Assembly: GCA_002077045.2 (NCBI GenBank)
Contig: KZ111160.1
Span: 588,832-652,831 of the forward strand
Direction: 5' to 3'
Source: Rachicladosporium sp. CCFEE 5018
Taxonomy: Eukaryota > Ascomycota > Dothideomycetes > Cladosporiales > Cladosporiaceae
DNA length: 64,000 nucleotides
Below, in pieces: positions 21,038-32,687 of the stretch. The notes beneath the pieces were generated by a model. The model did no database searches, was not told where the DNA came from, and saw only the letters and a list, made by a program, of their open reading frames with translations. The stretch's first letter is position 1, and each line of letters starts with the position of its first letter. The position numbers and the translations under genes are program-made.

Positions 21038-21457
21038 TCACCCCCTCTCCATCAATTCCCTCCCCACATCTCCAAGCCTCCTCAGCTCCGCTTTCTGCCT
21101 TCCAATTCTAGCCTCCAGCTCCGCGATCTCGTTCTCCTGTTCATCCACAGTCCTCTCAATATTCGGCAGCTTCTCAATCTCCCTGAGCGCCTTCCGGATC
21201 TTAGCCTTGATCTCCCCAACCTCACGCGGCAGATCTTTCGGCTCGAGGGGCTTGAGGTCTGTGTATGTAATCTCGGCTTCGGCTGGAGGCGATGGAAGAA
21301 GAGTGAGGCTTGAGGTAGGGTCTGTGGCAGGGCTGTGGTCGACGCGGGAGAGGAGCTCGTGCAGGGCGGGGAGGATGTCGAAGGTTTGGGTTGGAAGGAG
21401 TGGAGGTTGAGGGACGGAGAAGGAGGCAGAGGGGGTGGTGAAGGAGGTGGTGGCCAT
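21038..21457 (-). CDS. MED9: Mediator complex subunit 9, second allele
   Basis: Intact 139-residue counterpart of 2929-3348. Differences are conservative and lie mainly in the proline-rich N-terminus and a few coiled-coil positions (for example D to N in the IERTVDEQE block). The Med9 core is unchanged, so both alleles should be functional. Confidence 0.84.
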   Translation of the reverse strand: MATTSFTTPSASFSVPQPPLLPTQTFDILPALHELLSRVDHSPATDPTSSLTLLPSPPAEAEITYTDLKPLEPKDLPREVGEIKAKIRKALREIEKLPNIERTVDEQENEIAELEARIGRQKAELRRLGDVGRELMERG

Positions 21458-21652
21458 TGATGGTGTGAGTTGTAATTCCCGAGTATAAAAGTTTGTTTAC
21501 GAAGAGCTGACTAACCTTGAGTTCAAGAATTGTGTGGTACCTGACTGCTGCGGGGTGACGTGGAGGGGCAGTTCAACGAGATATGAGGTCCAAAAACAAT
21601 TCACATGCAATTCCAGCTTGACGACATTCAAACTCCAATAGATACAGCCACT

Positions 21653-23274
21653 ATGGTTAAAGTCGAGAACAAGGTCGCTTTGATCTGCATTGATGGCTGG
21701 GGAATCCCTTCAGCGGAGAGCGCACCAGATGGCGATGCTATCCTCAATGCTGAGACACCATGGATGGACGACTTCGCCAACGAGAAGGGCAGCAAGTACG
21801 CACAAGGCTTCACCGAGCTCGAGGCATCCTCGCTCGCTGTCGGCCTACCCAAAGGTCTCATGGGCAACTCAGAAGTTGGACACCTCAACATAGGCGCCGG
21901 TCGAGTAGTATGGCAAGATGTCGTCCGAATCGACCAAACGATCGAGGAGGGCAAGATGGGCGAAGTTGAAAATGTCGTAAAGAGCTTTAAGCGAGCAAAG
22001 GACGGCAACGGCAGATTGCACTTCTGCGGACTCGTCTCAGACGGCGGCGTACACTCCCACATTCTCCACTTGAAAGAGCTCCTCCGAGTCGCAAAGAAAA
22101 TGCAAGTACCCGAGGTCTACATTCACTTCTTCGGCGACGGACGAGACACAGATCCGCATAGCGGATTGGGCCATCTTAAGGACTTGCTCGCCTTTACCGA
22201 AGAGCTCGGCGTTGGCAAGTTGGCAACGATAGTAGGCCGCTACTACATCATGGACCGCGACAAGCGCTGGGACCGCGTAGAGATCGGCATGAAAGGTCTC
22301 GTAACAGGCGAGGGCGAGAACTCCAGCGATCCAGTGGCCACAGTCCAAGCCCGCTACGACGCAGGCGAGACCGATGAGTTCCTCAAGCCCATCATCCTCA
22401 ACGGCAAGGACGCCAGGATAAAGGACGACGACACAGTCTTCTTCTTCAACTACCGCTCCGACCGCGTGCGTGAAGTCACTCAACTCCTAGGCGACCAAGA
22501 TCGCAGCCCGAAGCCCGACTTCCCATACCCAAAGAACATCGACATCACGACCATGACCCGCTACAAGACAGACTTCACATTCCCCGTCGCCTTCGCCCCG
22601 CAGACAATGGATAATGTGCTTGCCGACTGGCTCGCGAAACAAGGCCTCAAGCAGTCCCACATCGCTGAGACGGAGAAGTATGCGCACGTGACGTTCTTCT
22701 TCAATGGCGGCCGGGAAGTGCAGTTCGATGGAGAGGACCGAGACATGATTTCCAGCCCGAAGGTCGCGACGTATGACAAGGAGCCGAAGATGAGCGCGAT
22801 GAAGGTTGCCGAGAAGATGGCCGAGAGGATCAAGGAGGGAAAGTACGAGTTTGTGATGAACAACTTTGCGCCGCCAGATATGGTTGGGCATACTGGCGTG
22901 TACGAGGCGGCGGTGGAGGGTGTGACGGAGACCGATAAGGCAATGGGTAAGGTGTATGAGGCGTGTAAGGAGGCGGGATATGTGCTGTTTGTGACGAGTG
23001 ATCATGGGTGAGTATTTCAAATGGGATTCGCGACGAGAAGATGATGACTGACAAGATGAAAAGAAATGCGGAAGAGATGCTCACCGCGGAGAAGACTCCC
23101 AAGACGTCGCATACCACGAACAAGGTGCCTTTCGTCATGGCAAATGCGCCCAAGGGCTACTCGCTGAAGAAGCAAAATGGCGTACTTGGGGACGTTGCGC
23201 CGACTGTGCTCGAGGTCATGGGTGTTGAACAGCCCAAGGAGATGAGCGGGCAGTCATTACTGGTCAAGTCGTGA
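21653..23274 (+). CDS. Phosphoglycerate mutase (cofactor-independent), second allele
   Basis: Exons 21653-23007 and 23064-23274, 521 residues, with all catalytic motifs retained including GNSEVGH. The start chosen (21653) matches the first copy. The frame is also open upstream from an ATG at 21605, which would add 16 residues (MQFQLDDIQTPIDTAT); in the first copy the equivalent ATG opens a short upstream ORF that stops. The 56-base intron shares little with the 59-base intron of the first copy. Synonymous differences are concentrated in the middle of the gene. Confidence 0.94.
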
Positions 23275-23911
23275 GATGAACGGGATACACATGGATGGTC
23301 GACGTGTGAATGAGATGATACCAGAAGTTGCGCGACGCTAGATCAAGTAATGCCCCCCAGTGCTCCCCCTCGCCTTGCTTCCTCTGGCTCCGGTCCAGTG
23401 GCTCGATACTCTGATAGACGGTTGTCAAGGAGCCGGCGCGGCCGGCGGTATGGCACATGGACTTCTTTCGAGTTTTCGTGCCCATCGACCGTTGTCCATC
23501 TCACACTTCACACTAGGTCACTATCGCGCTCGCTCGGAGATGTGTCCAATGCAACGCGAACGTGCACTAGTACTGAACGTGCATGACCCCCAGAAAGGCT
23601 AAATGACTCGCTTGCATGCAGGGTGAGCGATCATGTGGAGAGAGTTCAGCACTTGGCGGTCTTGGTCCTGCACATCCCTGCAGCGTGCGAGCAAGGAGGA
23701 GCTCCTAGCTTGTTCGACCATGCCATGGCGGAGGAAGTGAATCCGTTCTAACCTTCCGTTGATTGTTTCCACTCTCCACCGTTTGTTCCTTCCATTCTGG
23801 ATCGTGAATCTTTCATTGGCGGAGTGAAGCCCGAGGAAGAGGGGGTTTCTACATTGCCTGAGCCGGACGACTTGTCGATTGATCATATGTCGAATTGAGG
23901 GAACATTTATC
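23275..23911. other. Intergenic (second copy), GH47 promoter
   Basis: Counterpart of 5171-5824, visibly diverged from it and slightly shorter. No gene recognised. Confidence 0.5.
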
Positions 23912-26904
23912 ATGCCTGGTCGTACGCGACGCGTTCGCGTCATTGCACTCGCTCTATTCAGCTTCTTCGCAATCGTGTTGTACACTCGTTCCGGCTCGAC
24001 GATCGACGGTTACAGGGACTACGCAGAGCGGACCTTGGAGAAGAGTCTAGGACGCGGTGGGAGTAAGGGTAGTGGGGTCGGAGGCGGTGCGGTGATACCT
24101 CCTGATGTCGGGTCGGAAAAGCAGTTGCGATTGGAAGAACTGGATGCCACTACAAGCACGTTCCGGGAGGATGTGGTCACCACGAGCACGCGACCTGTCG
24201 CACAAGTGGCGCCGAGTACGACGAAGGCGCAGGGTTTACCGCAATTGGAGGCGCTGAAGACAACGACTTCTACAGCCGCGGCTTTGGCGACTTCTGCGAC
24301 CCCAAGTCCGACGTCGAGTGCATACGTGGGACTGCCGGCGATCACGGACGATGACTCTATTCCGGACGAGCGTGGCGAAGGCAAAGTCAACGTGGACATT
24401 CCCTATGATCGACCGACAAGCTCTGCGATCCACTGGGTGAGCATGACAGAGCACTTCCCGGTCTCGTCTACGATCCAGCTCCCGACGGGTAAGGCCAGTA
24501 GCATTCCCACGATACAGCACAAGTTCGCGAAATCGGCGAACAATGGAGCAGATATGGATCGGTTGAGAGTGATCAAAGCTGCCGCAGTCCATGCGTGGTA
24601 TGGCTACAGGGAGAAAGCATGGGGACATGACGAGATCATGCCGCTTTCTGGAGGATACAAGAACCCATTCAATGCCTGGGCAGCGACTCTGGTAGATGCG
24701 CTGGATACGTTATGGATTCTCGGAACGGAAGCTGAGTTCCAGGAGGCGGTCGATTTAGTGGCTACGATCGACTTTACGACGAGTCCTCGAAATGACATCC
24801 CGCTCTTTGAAACTACGATCCGCTATCTTGGCGGACTGTTGGCAGCTTACGACATCTCTGGATCCAAGCACACCATTCTACTCGATAAGGCGTTGGAGCT
24901 AGGCGAAGTCTTGTACGGTGCTTTCGACACGCCGAACCGCATGCCGAAGACCTACTACATGTGGAAGCCAGCGTTCGCATCTCAGCCAAAGCGTGCAGAG
25001 AGTCGCGTAGTGTTGGCCGAGCTTGGTAGTCTGCACATGGAGTTCACACGTCTCGCGCAGCTCACCGGCAAGCCAAAGTTCTATGATGCCGTCGCGCGTA
25101 TCACAGACGAGCTACAGGCGTGGCAGAATAGCACCCGGCTACCGGGGATGTGGCCGACGCTCGTCGATGCCAGTGGATGCGGCAAGCCAGAACAGGTGGA
25201 TCATGGAACGACATTCTCAACGCCCGGCGGCGACGGCTACATGTCTACAGAACAGCCTGTCCGAGTCGACATACCCGGGAAGGTCATGTCACAGGCCGAG
25301 GATGAGGTGAATCGGAAATTTCGGGACGCCCAGGAGAAGCTCGCTAAGGCCGGTGACGCAAGGATGGCAGGTGGTGTTGTAGGCACCATCGCGAAGCACG
25401 ACGGATCCAAAGCTGCTACCTACGACAAGCCGGAGTCTGACTCATATTCGGCTGAGCTCAATGGCGGCATCGTTGGTAAGATCCAAGTGGAAGACGATGC
25501 ATCGCATAGCAATAGCAAGCGCCAGCTCGACGATGAGCCGGCTCGCGTGCGTACGCCGCCCGTCAAGAGCGTATTGCACAACATCACGAGGGACCAAGAG
25601 ACGACGCGGCAGCGTTCTGGCTCGCAGCAGTCGCTATCAGGCGCTGACGTTTGCATACCGCAGGGTCTTGTGTCGTCCAGCAGACATAGCTCCGAGGGCT
25701 TCACTCTGGCTGGCATGAGCGATTCGACTTACGAGTATCTTCCGAAGATGTGGCTCATGCTATCTGGTCAAGTTGACCAGTACCGCAGTATGTACGACGC
25801 GAGCATGGACGTAGTGCGCAAGAAGCTACTATACAGACCGATGACCAAGGACAACCGGGATATACTATTCTCTGGGGATCTGGACGTTGCGGTAAATCAC
25901 TCCTCGCCGACCAAGGAAACGGTGGAGACGTTCAAGGCAGTTGGATCCCATCTGGTCTGCTTCACAGGCGGCATGTTCGCCATGGCCGGCAGGCTCTTCG
26001 ACCGCCCAGAGGACGTCGAGATCGGCCGCAAGCTGACAGACGGCTGCATCTGGGCCTACAACGTGACGGCCACCGGTATCATGCCCGAGGACTTCTTTCT
26101 CGTGAGGTGCGCAGACCAAAAGAAGTGCAGCTGGAACGAGACCCTCTATCACGAGGTACTCGATCCTTATCATGTTCAGCGCGCACAAGCGGCAGATCTC
26201 AACTACGAGCCAGATATGCCCGTGCTACCAGCAGTCCCCGTGCCGGCCACGCCGTGGGCAGCAATACCAGCCACGCCCACGGTTCCAGATTTGAATAAAC
26301 GCCAATTGAATGTTGCCGATATCCTTGTACCTGCGCCGTCGATAGCATCCGTAGCCTACGACCCAAATATTCGCGAAGTAGGCGGCACATCCCCAGAGAA
26401 GCCGCCTCAAACCAACACCCTCCCCGAACCGCCCTACGCAGTCTACACACCTCCGCCACCCCTGTCCCATGCAGAATTCGTAGCGCAGAAGATTGAAGCC
26501 GAGCGCCTGCCACCTGGCTTCAAGAGCTTGACATCTCGAGCCTACATTCTGCGACCCGAAGCGATCGAAAGCGTCTTCTACATGTACCGCATCACAGGCG
26601 AGCAGTACTGGCGGGATCGCGGGTGGGAGATGTTCACGGCTATACAGGGGGTTACGAGGACGACTTGGGGAAATAGTGCAATTCATGATGTCACACAAGT
26701 GGCGACTGAGCAGGTGGTGAGTTTTTTTACTGTGTAGTGAGCAGAAGAATTGGTGTGCTGACTTTGACATAGGATTCGGAAGAATCGTTCTGGCTGGCGG
26801 AGACGCTGAAGTACTTCTATCTATTGTTCGATGAGCCGGATAAGTGGAGTTTGGACGAGTGGGTGTTGAATACGGAGGCGCACTTCTTCCGGCGCACAGG
26901 CTGA
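23912..26904 (+). CDS. Membrane-anchored GH47 alpha-mannosidase, second allele
   Basis: Exons 23912-26716 and 26773-26904, also 978 residues. The start MPGRTRRVRVI is conserved; an in-frame ATG at 23879 is not shared. The catalytic motifs (SDSTYEYLPK, LRPEAIES, NTEAH) and the two Lys-Arg-Gln sites in the inserts are all present. Differences cluster in the stem and insert regions, while part of the catalytic region is identical for 170 bases (6818-6987 in the first copy). Confidence 0.89.
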
Positions 26905-28237
26905 GACGAGTTATTGAGATGAGTGTAGCTCGTCACGTCCGCTGTTCAACGTCAGCAGTGGAAGGCAGAGTCCCAAGGTCAGCGGAGCGGGCAACGACTT
27001 AAGACTGATTCCACACAGTAGCCGAACACGCCGCGGTTGACGGATCAGAGCGCTGGCTAGTGGACAAGTACGCAGAATGGTTCCATGCGAGCTTCAGGGC
27101 GTCACTGTTGTTGTCGGCCTCGACAGTGATCCGTCAGAATCAGCATTACTCCTGGCGCGCACTTGGCAGCTTAGCATGTGTGTATGCTAAGCTTGAGGGC
27201 CTTGGGAGTAGACGAGGGTCAGCGCGCGATGTGCTCCTTCGCGCGGTAGTGGTGGAGAGCTTCCGACCGTGGCCTTGCATATATACCGTGCATCGGCAAG
27301 ATCCTGCTGGTCTTTGGGGAGAGCAAAGTGCGCACATGAATGCGTGTGCGGCGCAGAAGGAGGAGCAAGGTGGGCGAAGGGGAGAGTCGACGCCTTTTGG
27401 CCGTGTGATCGTAAATGTGATCACTTCTCAGGCGTTGCGATAGCGGGTAATAGATCCCAGCAATCTCTGCGGGTGTGAAGCAGTCATATCGCAAATGTGT
27501 CTCGTTGCTGAGCAAAGCCTGCCTGTTTTGCGCATTCCTCTTCGGCCGTAGCACGATGTTGTCCCTTCGCCGAGGCCGGCATTATTATTGCAGCTCGCAT
27601 ACATGGAGCTTGTGCAACATGAATCTACCCTCCCCATCGCCCCACATGCATGGTACATTGTCGATTTGGCAAGGAGAAAGTGGCTGTATGGGCAGTGATC
27701 GAGACCTTTCGCCTACTTGCATAACTTCCTCAGAGAACCCATGCGAATGCGAAGCATAACTCGTTCAGTCATCAGCCCGACGGAACAATAGCAGCGCGCG
27801 TTCGGCTGCTGGCGCCGAGCTTGTGTAACCCTCACGGTACATCACTCCATAATTCCATCCGTCACCGCGTTCAAGACGCTAGCCGCACTTCGAGGGGCCT
27901 GAACGCTAAACGACACGCGAGAGTCTCCCCGCTACAGCCCTCATCATGAGGGCCTATCCCTGTCCACAGACGGGCTACGCTCGTCTAGGAAGGCTATATA
28001 AGCTCGGCCGGCCATCGCGGCGTCCACCCTGCGAAAGGCTAGGCACTCTACACGCGCGATCCTTCGTTTCATCTTCTTGGGTCTGAATACAGTCAGCTTC
28101 AGCTCAGCTCTCGTTAGGCGGCTATTGTGTGAGGAGAGACTTCTGCGTTCGTCCTGCTTCCTTCAGTCTCTTGTACAATCCATACTACAGCTCTCTTGCG
28201 CAGATCCGGTTCCAGACACACACTCTGACAACACAGG
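26905..28237. other. Intergenic (second copy), P450 promoter
   Basis: Counterpart of 8818-10151, nearly the same length, with the same TATA box. No gene recognised. Confidence 0.5.
27995..28001 (+). promoter_or_regulatory. TATA box upstream of the second P450 allele
   Basis: TATATAA at the same relative place as 9909-9915 and with identical flanks, so the promoter core is kept although the downstream reading frame is broken. Confidence 0.55.
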
Positions 28238-30078
28238 ATGCATCTCTATCTAGGCCTTGCGGCTTGGGCTGCGGCCGCCTTTGTGCTGTTCAAGATCGCC
28301 AGTTGGGCTCTGGCGAAGCGGCAATTTGCAGGTCAGTCTACCTCGACCGTGTTGTCGAGAACGACGCGGGAGACTGCAGTGTCTGCTTGCTCGCTGACAT
28401 CTCAACAGCCAAAGCAACAGAGCTAGGCGCTCAAGAAGCGCCGTCATACCCAAATCAAGGCTTATTTGGTCTCAAGCACCTACAGGTAAGTCGTCCTGGC
28501 TTCACCGCGATGCTCTAAACGCTCGCTAACGCGGTGTCGACAGTATATCATGAAGGCCGACAAAGAGCGCCTCTTCCCAAGACATGCTTCTCGAGCGCCA
28601 GGCAGAGATGAGCAGAATACATGGCCGAGAGGTCTCGACGTTCTACAACACTCTCTTCGGTCAGAAAGTCTACTTCACAAGCGACCCACGCAATATCCAA
28701 GCCATGCTTGCGACGCAGTTCCTGGACTTTTCACTCGGCGATGCGCGTCATGGCATTATGTCGAAGAGTCTGGGCGAAGGCATCTTCGTGCAGGTGCGCA
28801 GACATGTCATTGAGCCTTCGTTCAGACTGTGAGACTGACCTTGTCACAGGATGGCAAAGCCTGGGAGCACTCCCGCGCCATGCTTCGCCCTAACTTCGTG
28901 CGAGAGCAAGTGTCAGATCTCGACATGGAGGAGAGGCACTTGCAGAGCTTGATGAAGGCGAGCCTCCCTGGCCCGGTTTACATCACCGTCATATGTACTG
29001 ACTTCGGACGCAGGTACTTCCTGTTGATGAGAACGGCTGGACGGCCGACACGGACATCCAAACGCTCTTCTTCCGCTTCACTATCGACAGCGCCACTGAG
29101 TTCCTCTTCGGCGAGTCTGTCGACTCACAGCTGACCGAAGCCGGGCTTGCATCATCCAAGTCTACCGCTCAACGCAGTCGCGAGGCCGCCTTCTCCAAGA
29201 GCTTCGATGCCGCCCAACGCCAGATGGCGAGCCAATTCCGTCTGGGCGACCTTTGGTGGCTCTCAAACCCAAAGTCCTACCAGGAGGACATCAAGGTCAT
29301 CAACGATTTCATTGCCCACTACGTCGACCTTGGCCTGCAAAAGTCCAAATCCGAGAAGCATGGATCTGGCGAGAAGGAGCACTATGTCCTGCTCAATGCC
29401 CTCGCTGAACAGACTCAAGATCCGATTGAGATCCGTGGTCAGCTGTTGAACATCCTGCTCGCTGGCCGAGACACTACAGCATCTCTGCTATCTTGGACCT
29501 TCCACCAACTCCTCCGCAATCCCCACGTCTTCAAGAAGCTCCGCTCCGAGATCGTTGCGGATTTCGGCACCTACGAGAACCCTCGCAACCTCTCATTCGC
29601 GACCCTGAAGTCCTGCACTTACCTGCAACAGACACTGTCTGAGGTCCTCCGCCTCTGGACCGTCGTTCCAGGTAACGGTCGCCGCGCTGCCAAGGTCACC
29701 ACTCTCCCCCGCGGTGGTGGACCCGATGGCGAATCCCCGATCTTGCTTGCACCCAACACCGAAATCAACTACAGCATCCACGTCATGCATCGTCGCGAGT
29801 CCATCTGGGGACCTGACGCTACCGAGTTCAAGCCTGAACGCTTTGCTGGGCGGAAGAGCGGCTGGGAGTACCTGCCGTTCAACGGTGGGCCGAGGGTGTG
29901 CATCGGACAGCAATTCGCTCTCACCGAAGCGGCGTTCGTCGTGGTCAGGCTGTTGCAGAGGTTTGACCAGCTGGAGTTTGGTGGTGGAGAGAGGGATCCG
30001 GTGATCAGGAGCAACCTAACGTTGACGAGTGCGCCGGCGGAATTGGTCAGGGTGAGGATGAGGGAGGCGAGGGATTGA
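28238..30078 (+). pseudogene. CYP52-like P450, frameshifted allele
   Basis: Second copy of 10152-11992. Exons correspond to 28238-28331, 28409-28485, 28544-28793, 28850-28957 and 29014-30078, with all splice sites intact, including the unusual GC donor at 28958. An extra A at 28579-28580 (CTTCCCAAGAC against CTTCCCAGAC) shifts exon 3, and the shifted frame stops at 28813. The long last exon stays open and retains the I-helix and heme motifs, so the lesion looks recent. If the extra base is real, this allele cannot make a P450. Confidence 0.85.
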
Positions 30079-31303
30079 TCGCAATTCGTGACTTTGAATA
30101 TCTGCTACTCTGCTGAATCGCTTATCGCTGCGCTACTTTCAACGTCCACTCGTAAAGCACATGGTTGCATTCAAGCTTCCCAAGTCTGCAACGGGCGTCG
30201 GAAATGCCTAAAGTCTTTCGTGAGCTTGCTACTGCAAACTCATGAACATGGTAGCGATTATGCAGGCCGCCGGTACAAGCACGATTAAGCTCAGAAATCG
30301 TTTGGGCCCGACATCTACATGCCATCGTCGGAATCATAGCGCGGGCGTTTGCTACTGTCGACTTCCTCGAAATCGTGCTACCAAGTAACAGTCCGACATC
30401 CTCGTGATTGCACCAGGACCCACGCCAGGCTTTGCTAAGTTATAAGTGATCGACTCAACTGCTGCGGTCTGCTCTGCAGCAGCGTCAGAGCGAACTTAGA
30501 TCTTGGGAGAATCGGGCGCAACCTACTGACCGCAATGCAAGCTGGAGTCGAGATCGCTGCGCTTACCGATGCCGACCGATTCCGAAAATGCGCATAGATA
30601 GAATTTTTTGATACTAATGGGACGGATAACGGCGAAGGCAAGCCTCTATATAATAACTGACGTTGAGGGCTCGTTGCATAGCACACTAATTTTTATATAA
30701 TCTCTATGCCGATGTTAACACCTGCCATGCGCTGGTTTGAAAGATACGTCGCTGTCTAGGGTGCCTTGGCAAGAGTCGCAGCAGGAAGGTGCGATCGATG
30801 AACAACAAGGAAGCTGCGATAGGCCAGTAAGCGCTACGTAGCCTCCTGAGGTTCGCTTCGGAGCGTACAGCCTAAGATCACATGTTGCATCCCGCGGACC
30901 ATGAGCTGCGGTCTAGACACCGCGACACTACATGTACTTCTGCTATGTTCCTTCCTATGGTTTTTCTACAGCCAGACCACGTCGACGACGACACTTCGAC
31001 ACTATGGATTACGCGAACGACTTCTGCTGATTTCTGCTGATAGTCACCTTGCTGTGAACCACATCGCGTTGGTCGGAAGCGGCATCGTTCTGACAGCATC
31101 TTTCCATGACGAGTAAACGACAAGAGCCCCTTCCTTTCGTGAGCCCATCGAGTAGAGCCCTCGTCCGTGCGATGCGCACAGCAGTCGTTTCTGCAAAGAG
31201 CATAACAGGCCAAGTGAAAGTCAGATAAGGCACCAAGTACAATGCGGACCTTGTTGTAAGCTAAGCTCAGAAGCAGACGAGACCTTTCGAATATCCAAGT
31301 ATC
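30079..31303. other. Convergent intergenic region (second copy)
   Basis: Counterpart of 11993-13182, with several indels relative to it, including the 75-base insertion at 30596-30670. No gene recognised. Confidence 0.5.
30596..30670. other. 75-base allele-specific insertion
   Basis: Present only in this copy, between gcgcat and tcgttgc, which are directly joined at about 12546-12555 in the first copy. It is partly AT-rich with ctatataataac near its right end. I see no terminal inverted repeats or target-site duplication, so a transposon origin is not supported; a deletion in the other copy is equally possible. Confidence 0.6.
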
Positions 31304-32305
31304 CTACTCGTAGAACACCAAACACCTCACCTCAATACTCTGCCTCCCCGGCGCGTCCGCCGGCGTCTGCGGATCCTGAAATGCTGTATGCGGCGTCCTT
31401 ACAGCCAACCCCTTCTTACCCATTGGCTCTCCTTCCCCATAGCTATCATAGCACTTCAACAGCATAACCTCCTCAGGCGTCATATTTTTCACGTAGAAGA
31501 ACTCATGCTTCTCGCTCGGAGCCACTCCCAGCGTCTCGCCCTTGACCTCATACCCCTCGGCGCTGAACAACGACGCCTCATCCGGTAGCTTCTCTTTCCC
31601 GCGATCGTCATCATCGTGCACGCTGTCGGCGCGCTTCGGGTACATGAGGTCAATAGGAATAAAATCTGCGGGCGAAGTGGAGCGCCAGTCCACGACTGCA
31701 AGCGGGAAGTCTGCGGCCGGATTCTCGATCGGTCGCCAGACGTTGATAATCTGGTAGCGGCCTTTCAATAGCTCATCGGCTTCGTCAGGTAAGTGGCGGC
31801 GCACTCGGGCTGCTGCAGCTTCAGGCGTCTGGTCAACGTGGACTTGCTGTACTGGCTGGCGAGGTGAGTCTTTCGTGCGTCGCCGGATCGTGTGGTCGAA
31901 GAAGTGGACTTTCTTCACGCCGGAGAGGCGGTCGCGGAGCAAGGCTTCAACCTCAGGGTAGTACTCGCGGCGGACTTTCGCGTCGTCGGTGAAAAGCTTC
32001 TCGGAGGCTGGGGAGTGGTAGACCGCGAAACCGGAGTTGTCTGTGTTGTACGAGTCGATCTTGTCGCGGATGTTGTGGACTTTGCGATTGTGGTCGCGCA
32101 TTATGAAAGACTGGCCTGGGCCATCGACCTTGGCCCATGGCTTTGTGGAGGTGGAGGAGGAGGTGTCGATGTGTTTGAAGATTGTGGTCGTCATGTTGGC
32201 GTGCTGGCTTAGGTTGATATGAGTTGTGGCAAACAGGGACGTCAAGATCCTTGAAGATGAGACGGGGTGGACAGTTCGAAGTGGCGGGAGAAGGCGAGTG
32301 AGCAT
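31304..32305 (-). CDS. NvfI/CmcJ-like putative oxygenase, second allele
   Basis: Intact 333-residue counterpart of 13183-14184, with the HVD motif and the RYQIINVWRPI and DWRS blocks unchanged. I keep the start at 32305 because it is shared with the first copy. Here the frame continues open upstream to an ATG at 32596 (430 residues); the first copy has a stop in that stretch, so the extension is probably untranslated leader. Confidence 0.81.
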   Translation of the reverse strand: MLTRLLPPLRTVHPVSSSRILTSLFATTHINLSQHANMTTTIFKHIDTSSSTSTKPWAKVDGPGQSFIMRDHNRKVHNIRDKIDSYNTDNSGFAVYHSPASEKLFTDDAKVRREYYPEVEALLRDRLSGVKKVHFFDHTIRRRTKDSPRQPVQQVHVDQTPEAAAARVRRHLPDEADELLKGRYQIINVWRPIENPAADFPLAVVDWRSTSPADFIPIDLMYPKRADSVHDDDDRGKEKLPDEASLFSAEGYEVKGETLGVAPSEKHEFFYVKNMTPEEVMLLKCYDSYGEGEPMGKKGLAVRTPHTAFQDPQTPADAPGRQSIEVRCLVFYE

Positions 32306-32687
32306 TCGCTTGTTGATCAAATAAATTGTGGAATTAAAGCTTTGAGATGGAAAGGAATCTCTACTACCCTTATAGAACCTTGGAAATGTATATCGATTAC
32401 CAATGTACCGCACGCCTTCACAGATGGACGTCACCACGATGCTTCTAGGCGCGAGATGATATGATGGAGTCTTCCTTCCGAGGCCGGAGCAATGGCGGAA
32501 CAAGTTCGCTGGCTGAGTAAGCGCATCTCTCATTGCTAATGAACATGATTGAAGGACTCCATGCGGTCTCCCAGCATGCCGCCGACACATTGTCAAAGCG
32601 TTGAGACATTCTCAAACGATGCTGCTCATTCCAGCTCCGCATCCAAGAGTCACGCCTTGACTGACACAATCCTGATCGGTCACTTCT
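32306..32687. other. Spacer (second copy) upstream of the NvfI/CmcJ-like gene
   Basis: Counterpart of 14185-14564. It is in frame with the gene to its left, as described in that entry, but shows no extra protein similarity. Confidence 0.5.

Noticed and set aside
21605..21652. N-terminal extension of phosphoglycerate mutase in the second copy as the true start.
   Set aside because: The equivalent ATG in the first copy leads to a stop after 8 codons, and the shared start with a good context gives the normal protein length.
32306..32596. 97-codon N-terminal extension of the NvfI/CmcJ-like protein in the second copy.
   Set aside because: The first copy has an in-frame stop in this stretch, and the added sequence has no family similarity.
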